From CAYGDP01 sp964348665 (GTDB lineage: Bacteria > Verrucomicrobiota > Verrucomicrobiia > Palsa-1439 > CAYGDP01), in assembly GCA_964348665.1 (NCBI GenBank), contig CAYGDP010000007.1, positions 134,217 through 198,216 of the forward strand: a stretch of DNA of 64,000 bases, written 5' to 3'. Positions 43,722 through 51,425 of this stretch are shown in pieces (the stretch's first letter is position 1; each line of letters opens with the position of its first letter). A program made the translations under genes and the position numbers. The notes under the pieces are model-generated. The model worked only from the letters and a program-made list of their open reading frames with translations. It ran no database searches and was not told the DNA's origin.

Positions 43722-44569
43722 GGTTCGGTCGGGAGGGACGATTGCACGCCATCTTCCGGCACTTCGACGTGCGCAGTCCAGAGGAGCGCATTGAGCGTCA
43801 TTTTTCGGAAATTTTCAACCGGCCAATTTCGATAGAAATGCCCGCCCGTGAACCCGAAACCGCGGCCTCCATTCGCCCGCTCGACCGCCCATGCAACGGT
43901 TTGCTCCTGCGGTTCCCCCGGAATCGGCGTAATCAAGATGGGTTTGAGACGCGCGTCATTCTCTCGAAATCGGATGTTGTAGTAATATTCCTCCTGCAAT
44001 TCGAAGGGAGATATTCCGCGACAAATCGGGTGTTCCGGAGAACCGGGGCGCGCGGTGGTTTTGGCAGTCTTGATACGCGAGAACCATTTGCCCGCAGGCG
44101 GGCCGCTCTCGTAATCAAAAAAACCGCCGATCCAGTCGAGAAATTTGTCACCGGCATTTTCTTTCGGCACAAAAACCCCCCAATGAATTACCACCAATCC
44201 GCAACCGCGTTGCATTTGTTTTTCGACGACGGAAAGTCGGTCGCTGACTAGGAAAGGATGCATCTGGGTGTTCCGGTCGGCGCCACTGGAAATCAAAGCG
44301 ATGGTGTCCGCCGTCTCAAGAATCCGGGGGTCTTGCGGCCACCCATTGAGGTGCACCTCCGCGGAAACGGTGCTGACGTTGGACGACATCTCAAGACAAT
44401 GTTTCAAAAGTGCGGCTGCTTTTTCGTACTCGTGAGTTCCGCTCGGATGCCCCTTATCGAGCGCACCGGCAATCAAAACGATCTTCTTCGGGGCTTTCAC
44501 TGGATCAGCACTCCAGGCGGAGGTCATCGCAATCAGCAAGGCGAATCCCAACAATAAAGATTGTTTCAT
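43718..44569 (-). CDS. Secreted ThuA-like protein
   Basis: A 283-residue protein from the ATG at 44569, with AAGGAGA upstream. A signal peptide (MKQSLLLGFALLIAMTSAWS) is followed by KKIVLIAGALDKGHPSGTHEYEKA, which is typical of ThuA-domain (trehalose-utilisation-like, glutamine-amidotransferase-fold) proteins of PVC bacteria. CGLVVIHWGVF and ERANGGRGFGFTGGHFYRNW are also family features. A role in sugar or hydroxy-acid use is likely but unspecified. First gene of a two-gene unit with the LarA-like gene. Confidence 0.88.
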   Translation of the reverse strand: MKQSLLLGFALLIAMTSAWSADPVKAPKKIVLIAGALDKGHPSGTHEYEKAAALLKHCLEMSSNVSTVSAEVHLNGWPQDPRILETADTIALISSGADRNTQMHPFLVSDRLSVVEKQMQRGCGLVVIHWGVFVPKENAGDKFLDWIGGFFDYESGPPAGKWFSRIKTAKTTARPGSPEHPICRGISPFELQEEYYYNIRFRENDARLKPILITPIPGEPQEQTVAWAVERANGGRGFGFTGGHFYRNWPVENFRKMTLNALLWTAHVEVPEDGVQSSLPTEP

Positions 44570-44995
44570 GATCGTCTCCTTAGAGGATGAATATAGCAAA
44601 TACGATCGATTGGCGAGCGAGGAATGACGTGAACGTCCAAAGGGGTCAGTCCTGACCTTCTTGTACTCTTCTGTCAAGAACCTGTCCGACTGGGCTCACG
44701 CGATTGCAAGAGAGATTCCCTCAGCCAGTTCCAGCGAGTCCTCGTATTCAATGTGCTATACCCGGCGTGATGCGGCACTGCTCGATTTCGATGACGAATG
44801 AATCAGGAGCCGACTCATTACCAGCACGCCACCCTTGGGGATGAGGCAGACAACAGGTTTCTTTGAGGCGGAGATTCTCCGGCAAGCGAAGAAACGGCAA
44901 AAAATAATAACGAGGAACGTGGCACGAAAAAAAATGACCAACAGTTGCACGCAAGACGACGAAATCAATCAGCGCTAGGCGCAAGTTCCAAAGCA
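44570..44995. other. Intergenic gap without a convincing gene
   Basis: The 426 bp between the divergently placed ThuA-like start and the sdhB stop hold no supported gene. A small hairpin, GGTCAG - TC - CTGACC, is at 44644-44657, similar to sequences often seen in dispersed palindromic repeats. An 82-codon reverse frame at 44748-44996 has no ribosome site and no recognisable pattern. Confidence 0.4.
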
Positions 44996-45727
44996 TTATT
45001 TTGGGTTCTTCCCAAAAAACTTCGCGATGGGATCGTAGTAGGCGTCCACGACGCGTTCCTTAAGCGGGATGATGGCGTTGTCGGTGATGTGGATGTCTTC
45101 GGGACAGACCTCAGTGCAGCACTTGGTAATGTTGCAGTAGCCGACGCCTGCGGCCTCTTTCAACAAGTCGCTGCGGTCGTCGGCGTCGAGCGGGTGCATC
45201 TCCAGACCCGCGATGCGCACCATGAAACGCGGACCGAAAAACTTGTCCTTCAAATCGTGATCGCGAAGCACATGACAAACATCCTGGCACAAGAAACACT
45301 CGATACATTTGCGAAATTCCTGCACTCGATCCATGTCCTCTTGAAACATCACAAAATCGCCTTCGGTTTTCGGCTTGAACGGGCGAATCTTTTTGTTTAC
45401 CTCATAATTCCACGAGACGTTCGTGACGAGATCGCGGATGAGCGGGAACGCTTTGACCGGCGTAACGGTGAGCGTTTCGGCGGGATCGAAATCGTCCAAC
45501 CGGGTCTTGCACATCAGGCGCGGTTTGCCATTGACCTCGGCACTGCACGAACCGCACTTGGCAGCTTTGCAGTTCCAGCGACAGGCAAGGTCGGGTGCCT
45601 GGGTACGTTGAATCTGGTGAATGCCATCAAGAACGACCATGCCGGTCTCGACGGTTACGTCGTAATCCACCAGCTTGCCACTACTGGGATCGCCCCGCCA
45701 CACCTTGAATTTTCTAATCTCGGCCAT
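44996..45727 (-). CDS. sdhB: Succinate dehydrogenase/fumarate reductase iron-sulfur subunit
   Basis: A 243-residue protein that passes electrons from SdhA to the membrane quinone. The 2Fe-2S ligands are in CRWNCKAAKCGSC with a later C (LMCKT). The ferredoxin-like half has CIECFLCQDVC and CNITKCCTEVCP for the other two clusters. Third gene of sdhC-sdhA-sdhB, separated from sdhA by 86 bp that contain an imperfect palindrome. Confidence 0.95.
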   Translation of the reverse strand: MAEIRKFKVWRGDPSSGKLVDYDVTVETGMVVLDGIHQIQRTQAPDLACRWNCKAAKCGSCSAEVNGKPRLMCKTRLDDFDPAETLTVTPVKAFPLIRDLVTNVSWNYEVNKKIRPFKPKTEGDFVMFQEDMDRVQEFRKCIECFLCQDVCHVLRDHDLKDKFFGPRFMVRIAGLEMHPLDADDRSDLLKEAAGVGYCNITKCCTEVCPEDIHITDNAIIPLKERVVDAYYDPIAKFFGKNPK

Positions 45728-45744
45728 TTTTCTCCGTCATCAAT

Positions 45745-45807
45745 TAGCCACGAAAAACACAAAGAGACACGAAAAGTTTTTGTGTTTTATTGTGCTTTTT
45801 GTGGCTA
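45745..45807. repeat. Imperfect palindrome between sdhA and sdhB
   Basis: Outer arms TAGCCAC and GTGGCTA enclose nearly complementary halves rich in AACAC and GTGTT. A half-copy of this type, CCACGAATGGACACGAATGC, is at 57111. It resembles dispersed small palindromic repeats and may fold in the sdh mRNA. Confidence 0.7.
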
Positions 45808-45813
45808 TTAAAT

Positions 45814-47631
45814 TCATTTTTTTTCTGATTCGATGAGTTTCTTCAACTCGGCCGGCATTTCGGGCACGGGGCGCGGCTCCAACTTCATCGCGCCATCTTT
45901 GTCGCGGAACACGACGGCGTTTTGCTTGGCAAATTGCGGATCGAAATTCGGGTAATCCAGCCGTGAATGGGCGCCGCGGCTTTCTTTGCGGAACTGCGCG
46001 CTGCGCGCGATGGCTTCGCTGGCCAGCACCATGTTTTGCAGGTCTTTGCAGAGATGCCAGCCCGGATTGAACATTTTGTTGCCTTCCTTCACGCAAACGT
46101 TCGCGGCGCGTTTCTTGAACTCTCCGAGCTTCTCAATCGCTCGCTGCAACTCTTTCTCCTCGCGGAAGATGCCGACGAGGCTTTGCATCATTTCTTGCAA
46201 CTCACTATGAAGCGCATAGGGATTCTCGCCGCTACTGCGGGTGAAAAATTCGTTCATCTCGGCGGCCGCGGCCTCGATCTGATCATTACCGACGGTCGGC
46301 GCTTTGGAGTTCTTGGCGGCTTTCGCGGCGTGTTCGCCCGCGAGTTTACCAAAGACAATTAAATCCGAGAGCGAGTTTCCGCCCAAACGATTCGCGCCGT
46401 GCAATCCCGCCGCCGCTTCGCCTGCTGCGAAAAGTCCAGGCACGTTGCTCTCTTGCGTGTCGGGATTCACGCGGATACCGCCCATGATATAATGGGTGGT
46501 CGGACCGACCTCCATCGGTTCCTTGGTGATGTCCACGTCGGCCAAGTCCTTGAACTGATGATACATGCTCGGCAGTTTTTTCTTCACGTACTCGGCGGGC
46601 ATATGGCTGATGTCGAGGAACGCGCCGCCATGCGGACTGCCGCGACCTTCCTTGACCTCGTTGTAGATACCGCGGGCAACGATGTCGCGCGGCAAAAGAT
46701 CGGCGGGTTTGCGGACCGTGATCGGTTTGCCCGAACGGATTTCTTCAAGCCACTGGTCGGCTTCAGCTTCGGTCTCGGCGATTTGAGATTTGTAACGATC
46801 TGGAATCTGTTTGAACATGAATCGCTCGCCTTTGCTGTTGCGAAGTTGTCCACCGTCGCCGCGAACGCTCTCCGTGACCAGAATGCCAATCACACCGGGC
46901 GGCCAGACCATTCCGGTGGGATGAAATTGCACAAACTCCATGTCCAACAACTCCGCGCCCGCGTCATAGGCGAGCGCCTGTCCATCGGCGGTGTATTCCC
47001 AAGAGTTTGACGTGACCTTGAACGCTTTGCCGACGCCACCCGTGGCGATAACGATGGTTTTGGCGCGAAAAACAACGCAGCGTCCGGTCTCGCGCCAGTA
47101 GCCGAACGCGCCCGCCACGCGATCACCATCTTTGAGCAGTCGCGTGACTGTGCATTCCATATAGACATCAATGCCCGAATGGACGCCTTTGTCCTGCAAG
47201 GTGCGAATCAATTCCAACCCGGTGCGGTCGCCGACGTGTACCAAGCGACGATAGGTGTGACCGCCGAACGCGCGCTGTAAAATTTTTCCATCCTTCGTGC
47301 GGTCGAATACCGCACCCCATCGTTCCAACTCGCGAATCCGATCGGGCGCTTGCTGGGCATGAAGCTGCGCCATACGCCAATTGTTCACATACACACCGCC
47401 GCGCATCGTGTCCTTGAAATGCGTCTCCCAGCCATCTTGCGGATCTATATTGGCCATCGCGGCGGCGATGCCGCCTTCGGCCATGACGGTGTGGGCTTTG
47501 CCCAGCAGTGATTTGCAAATCAGCGCCGTCTTGCAGCCCATCGCGCTAGCCTCGATCGCCGCGCGCAAACCCGCGCCGCCGGCGCCGATGACAATGACGT
47601 CGTGCTCGTGCTGTTCGTATTTGTCGCTCAT
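45814..47631 (-). CDS. sdhA: Succinate dehydrogenase/fumarate reductase flavoprotein subunit
   Basis: A 605-residue protein that oxidises succinate to fumarate on the cytoplasmic face of the membrane. FAD binding is shown by VIVIGAGGAGLRAAIEAS; the flavin-linked histidine is H47 in GKAHTVMAEGGI. Later family blocks are QFHPTG, GDGGQLRNSKGERFM, HYIMGGIRVN and GLFAAGEAAAGLHGANRLGGNSL. Its start overlaps the sdhC stop by one base (TGATG). Confidence 0.96.
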   Translation of the reverse strand: MSDKYEQHEHDVIVIGAGGAGLRAAIEASAMGCKTALICKSLLGKAHTVMAEGGIAAAMANIDPQDGWETHFKDTMRGGVYVNNWRMAQLHAQQAPDRIRELERWGAVFDRTKDGKILQRAFGGHTYRRLVHVGDRTGLELIRTLQDKGVHSGIDVYMECTVTRLLKDGDRVAGAFGYWRETGRCVVFRAKTIVIATGGVGKAFKVTSNSWEYTADGQALAYDAGAELLDMEFVQFHPTGMVWPPGVIGILVTESVRGDGGQLRNSKGERFMFKQIPDRYKSQIAETEAEADQWLEEIRSGKPITVRKPADLLPRDIVARGIYNEVKEGRGSPHGGAFLDISHMPAEYVKKKLPSMYHQFKDLADVDITKEPMEVGPTTHYIMGGIRVNPDTQESNVPGLFAAGEAAAGLHGANRLGGNSLSDLIVFGKLAGEHAAKAAKNSKAPTVGNDQIEAAAAEMNEFFTRSSGENPYALHSELQEMMQSLVGIFREEKELQRAIEKLGEFKKRAANVCVKEGNKMFNPGWHLCKDLQNMVLASEAIARSAQFRKESRGAHSRLDYPNFDPQFAKQNAVVFRDKDGAMKLEPRPVPEMPAELKKLIESEKK

Positions 47632-48431
47632 CAGAAGATTCGGAAGTCGGTCCAGATGCCCATCGCGCAGAGTCGGATATAGAGATCAGCAAAGCCAACT
47701 GTGAACAGGCTCACCCACGCCCATTCCATATGTTTGAGATTGAAAAACGTCACGCCATTCCAAAGCTTGAACCGGGTCCGCGCCATCGCCGAGCAGGTGA
47801 AACAATCGAGTCGTCCGCCGATCAAGTGCCGCAGGGAATTGCAGCCGAACGTGAACCCCGTCAGGCAGATGCAGTTGATCAGCAACACCAGCGAGCCGAC
47901 TCCCATGCCAAAATGATATCGAGGCACTCCTTCCCCCTTTATCTGCTCCCAAAAGAAGAACGCGCGTGCCGCGTCGTACCAGAGAAACGCCAGCACGATG
48001 CCCGCGCCATAGAAAAAGTAGCGGTGGATATTTTGCAGTAGGAACGGAAACTTCGCCTCTCCGCAGTAGTTCCGCTTCGGTTCGCCCACCGCGCAGGCGG
48101 GTGGATCGGCGAAGAAGCTGCGGTAGTAGGCTTTGCGGTAGTAGTAGCAGGTCGCGCGAAATCCACCGGGAATCCAGAGAATCAGGAACGGCCAGAATCG
48201 CCACTCTATCCCTAGAAGCTCGCGCAAGTTCGGCGAGAAAAAAGGCGAGAGATAATACGTGCCGGTTTTCGTGAACTCGCTATACGCGATCGGCTGCAGT
48301 GCCGCCCACGGCACGTAAACAGCAAACACCGTCAACCCCAGCACAGTCAGCAGAGGCGCCACCCACCATGCATCCTGTCGTCGCGTCGCGCCCAACCCTT
48401 CTTGCGCGGCAACCAAACTCGAATCAGGCAT
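47631..48431 (-). CDS. sdhC: Succinate dehydrogenase membrane cytochrome subunit
   Basis: A 266-residue membrane protein with about five helices and histidines suited to haem binding (for example NIHRYFFYG, HFGMGVGS, NSLRHLIGG, LKHMEW). The single long subunit before a 605-residue SdhA resembles the type found in several PVC and related lineages rather than the short SdhC/SdhD pair. First gene of the operon. Confidence 0.85.
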   Translation of the reverse strand: MPDSSLVAAQEGLGATRRQDAWWVAPLLTVLGLTVFAVYVPWAALQPIAYSEFTKTGTYYLSPFFSPNLRELLGIEWRFWPFLILWIPGGFRATCYYYRKAYYRSFFADPPACAVGEPKRNYCGEAKFPFLLQNIHRYFFYGAGIVLAFLWYDAARAFFFWEQIKGEGVPRYHFGMGVGSLVLLINCICLTGFTFGCNSLRHLIGGRLDCFTCSAMARTRFKLWNGVTFFNLKHMEWAWVSLFTVGFADLYIRLCAMGIWTDFRIF

Positions 48432-48601
48432 TTGCTCGTTTATACAACTAGTAAGCCGACAAAATCAAGCCAATCCGGTTAGTTCCTCAATCATTTTAAA
48501 CGATAAGGAACGTAGTAACTGTCCTAAATCGTGTGGTCAGGATCGAGGGGTCTTTGAGGATAGGCATCCCGTCAGTCTCCCTCGACTGCGGCAGGCGAAC
48601 C

Positions 48602-49477
48602 TTAGCGGGCTCGGTGCTCGGAAGGACTCCTGCTGATCCATTTCTTGAACGTTGCAGAGAAAGCAAACGCACTTCCGTAGCCAACCGCTTCCGCAATCGT
48701 CCCGATTTTATCCTGGGTTTCAGCAAGTAATTTCGCTGCGCGTTGCATTCGCAGATAGGTAACTTGTTGCATCGGGCTGCGACCGAGGCTGTGACGGCAA
48801 AGCCTGCGCAAGTGTTCGGGGCTCACATGAACTTCGGCAGCGAGTTTATCCAGTGTCCAATCTTCCGAGAGACGGGTTGCCACGTTCTCCCAGAGTCGCC
48901 AGACCCGGTGATCTTTGCGCCGGGGTTGAGCGAATCGCAGGACATAACCCTCGATGAGTTCAGCCCAATTATGGCAAGCAGCGGGCGAGGCTTGTCCGAG
49001 GCTTTCGTAGTAGAGACCCCAAATCGCCGATCGTAATGGAAGCGGGTCGTACGCCGCGAAGACTGGAGAAGAGTTCGTCGCCAAAGGGTGCTGCTCGGGC
49101 GGCTGTTGATAACGAACCCAACAATATTCCCAGCTCGCTTTCCGAATCGCCCGTATCGCATTCATAACGTAAGGGGGCAACAAGAAAGCCATTCCCGCGC
49201 GGCAACGTCGCCACCGTCCGTCCACCAGAATCTCTCCCATTCCTCCGAAACACGCTAGAAAATAGGATCCGCGAGTATGAATGCGCACAGCACAAAACGG
49301 CGCGGCGGCATTCGCAACGCCCGTATGCGCGATTTGATGATGTTCGAGGGCTGAACATACCGGCGCCTTCGCCAACCATGGACGTTTGTCCGACGTATTG
49401 GCTCGCACAACGAATTGTTGCGTTGCAGGACCGATGACGTGGACATCGGTCCGCGGCAGGCTCTTCCTCATTCTCAT
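48602..49477 (-). CDS. AraC-family transcriptional regulator
   Basis: A 291-residue protein from the ATG at 49477, with GGGAGG at a good distance; an ATG at 49516 is also in frame. The N-terminal 180 residues form a cupin-like sensor (VRIHTRGSYFLACFGGMGEILVDG). The C-terminal double helix-turn-helix has LDKLAAEVHVSPEHLRRLCRH and KIGTIAEAVGYGSAFAFSATFKK. It is divergent from pseudopilin copy 4 and so probably controls it. The gap has a weak partial match (CTCAATTCGATAGT, 49528) to the motif of the other module promoters. Confidence 0.92.
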   Translation of the reverse strand: MRMRKSLPRTDVHVIGPATQQFVVRANTSDKRPWLAKAPVCSALEHHQIAHTGVANAAAPFCAVRIHTRGSYFLACFGGMGEILVDGRWRRCRAGMAFLLPPYVMNAIRAIRKASWEYCWVRYQQPPEQHPLATNSSPVFAAYDPLPLRSAIWGLYYESLGQASPAACHNWAELIEGYVLRFAQPRRKDHRVWRLWENVATRLSEDWTLDKLAAEVHVSPEHLRRLCRHSLGRSPMQQVTYLRMQRAAKLLAETQDKIGTIAEAVGYGSAFAFSATFKKWISRSPSEHRAR

Positions 49478-49708
49478 CCGCCTCCCATCATGCGTCGATT
49501 CCCAGCCCATCGTCAAGACACGACTGACTCAATTCGATAGTGCAAACGGCATTGCTAAATGTGGATTTTACGTATGGCAATATTTCTCGATCCGGGGTAG
49601 GTTCGAGGCCATCACATCACCGTGTTTAGTTAGTGGTGGAGATTCTTTGAGTGATGTGGTACGGTAGTCAATGTTGGAGGTGCCCGGTACATCCTAGAGG
49701 AGAAGACT

Positions 49709-50581
49709 ATGAAAAGATTGAATCGGCAGCGAGGGTTTTCGCTCATCGAGCTTTTGGTGGTGATGGCGGTGATTCTGACCTTGCTGGGGATTTTATTGCC
49801 CAGCCTGCAAGGAGTAAAAGAACGCGCCTACATGGTCGTCTGCGCCAATAACCTCCGGCAACTCGGCATCGCCTTTACCGCCTATTTGGCAGACAACGAT
49901 GGCTACTATCCGGGAACAGGTCCGTGCAACGGTTGGGGCGCGCAGCGTGATAACTATATTCGATGGGGCGGTTGCGGGTCGGCGGGTTCTTACGATAACA
50001 CATCTGCGATCTTTCCCTACCTCGGGCAGGTGACCCGCGGAACGAACGATTATCCCGACGTCTTAGTTTGTCCGGTTGATAGCAAAGCATTATCGGGCAT
50101 CAATCGCCCGGGGCTTTCGTACCCGATGAATGTAGAGTTTCAAAATGATGATTCTCCCGCCAGTTCAATCAACCGCCGAGACATTCGCGATGGAGCCATG
50201 TCACGCTACATTTTGTTGGTAGAACAAGATTTGACCGGCAACGATGATTCGCATTTGCACACCCGGACAGTCGGCGGCGGTGCAACCGGACAATTTGAAG
50301 ACGGGGGTGGATATATGGGGTCTCGACATTTTGGCAAAGCTGCCTGTCTGTACGCGGACGGTCACGTGGAATTTCATTCCGGTTCTGCTGGGGGCTCCTC
50401 CGGCTCCTGTTCCTGTTGCGGTCGTTGCCCACCAGACCCATCGACCTGTAGTTGCTCGGGAGGATCGGCAGGATCGGGCGGCACGATTGATCCATTTAAC
50501 TATTGTGGAACGGCCGGAGATGTCCGATGTCCGTTTGCCCCGATGGCTGATCCCGCCACGTCGACCACATGGTATCACTAA
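49709..50581 (+). CDS. Pseudopilin, module copy 4, with cysteine-rich tail
   Basis: A 290-residue protein, with AGAGGAGAAG before the ATG. Leader MKRLNRQRG/FSLIELLVVMAVILTL is cleaved as in type IV pilins. AYMVVCANNLRQLGIAFTAY and the end motif RHFGKAACLYADGHVEF place it in the same family as copies 1-3. The ANPS.RPC block is absent, and a Gly/Ser/Cys-rich insert (CSCCGRCPPDPSTCSCSGG, about residues 230-250) precedes the GGTIDPFNYCG end. The insert could carry disulfides or a metal. Same strand as its partner copy D, 78 bp apart. Confidence 0.9.
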   Translation: MKRLNRQRGFSLIELLVVMAVILTLLGILLPSLQGVKERAYMVVCANNLRQLGIAFTAYLADNDGYYPGTGPCNGWGAQRDNYIRWGGCGSAGSYDNTSAIFPYLGQVTRGTNDYPDVLVCPVDSKALSGINRPGLSYPMNVEFQNDDSPASSINRRDIRDGAMSRYILLVEQDLTGNDDSHLHTRTVGGGATGQFEDGGGYMGSRHFGKAACLYADGHVEFHSGSAGGSSGSCSCCGRCPPDPSTCSCSGGSAGSGGTIDPFNYCGTAGDVRCPFAPMADPATSTTWYH

Positions 50582-50659
50582 TGGTTATTTCAGTCGTAGT
50601 GCATACCGCCGGCGACCACTTGTGTATTCCTGGCATAATTTTGTAAGAAGTTCGCTCCC

Positions 50660-51370
50660 ATGGAAATTCCTCCACAACACCGCAAAATTGTCGGCGTAAT
50701 CTGTGCGCTGATTTTGCTCGGATGGATCGGTTGGTTTTTTTATCGCTGTGGTCGCGCCCCGGAGGGACCGCCCTACTCCAACTGGGGTATGGATTTTAAT
50801 ATCGGGTGGGTGTTATCGAAGGAAACCCAGCGCGTTGTCGGTAAAACCATCAACGCAGTCATCCTCCTCCCCGTTCGCGAAAACAAAAACGGTGTCGCCC
50901 CTGAAAAAATGGCTTACCAGCAACTTGACGGTTTCATGGCCGGTTTGTTCGACGACCAAGGCAATCCTCTCCGTGACGCCAAAATCCTGGGAAAGAAATA
51001 TCGCAGCGACGCCACGATGGACGTCTACACGTGGCCGCAGATCTCGGTTATTACCGCTGTTGCGCAAGAATATCCATCCTGCAACGCGATCATTTCCTTC
51101 GCAGGTCCGCCAACTGTGATGCCGAATGAGTCGGGGACGTTTGACCCCAGCCGACTGCCACGGTTGTTTGTCTTTAGCGCGCCAGTCCTCATGCCAGATC
51201 GATGGCAAGGGTGGTTCGCCCCGGGCCTAATGGAGGTTCTTATCACAGCCAAACCCGGCAGTCCCCAACCGACTGAAACCAAATCTGCCCATGCCTTTGT
51301 CGAGCAAGCCTACTACATCATTCGCAAAGAAAATGTCGGAGAAATGGCGCACCAAGCTCTAACTCGGTAA
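50660..51370 (+). CDS. Membrane-anchored alpha/beta protein, module copy D
   Basis: A 236-residue, more diverged relative of copies A-C. One membrane helix (about 9-28) ends FFYRCGR. Matching blocks are ETQRVVG, then INAVILLPV, ILGKKY, AVAQEYPSCNAIISFAGPP, LPRLFVFSA and AHAFVEQAYYII. Here the two module genes run in the same direction, so the pairing does not depend on convergent layout. Family membership is by eye and weaker than among A-C. Confidence 0.72.
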   Translation: MEIPPQHRKIVGVICALILLGWIGWFFYRCGRAPEGPPYSNWGMDFNIGWVLSKETQRVVGKTINAVILLPVRENKNGVAPEKMAYQQLDGFMAGLFDDQGNPLRDAKILGKKYRSDATMDVYTWPQISVITAVAQEYPSCNAIISFAGPPTVMPNESGTFDPSRLPRLFVFSAPVLMPDRWQGWFAPGLMEVLITAKPGSPQPTETKSAHAFVEQAYYIIRKENVGEMAHQALTR

Positions 51371-51425
51371 CCTCGTCCGATCCCGCGTTTGCAGTCGCCC
51401 GCTTCTGTGCTAAGTTTGCCGCCGA

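Noticed and set aside
44748..44996. Reverse frame of 82 codons after sdhB
   Set aside because: No ribosome site, no hydrophobic or domain pattern; treated as non-coding.
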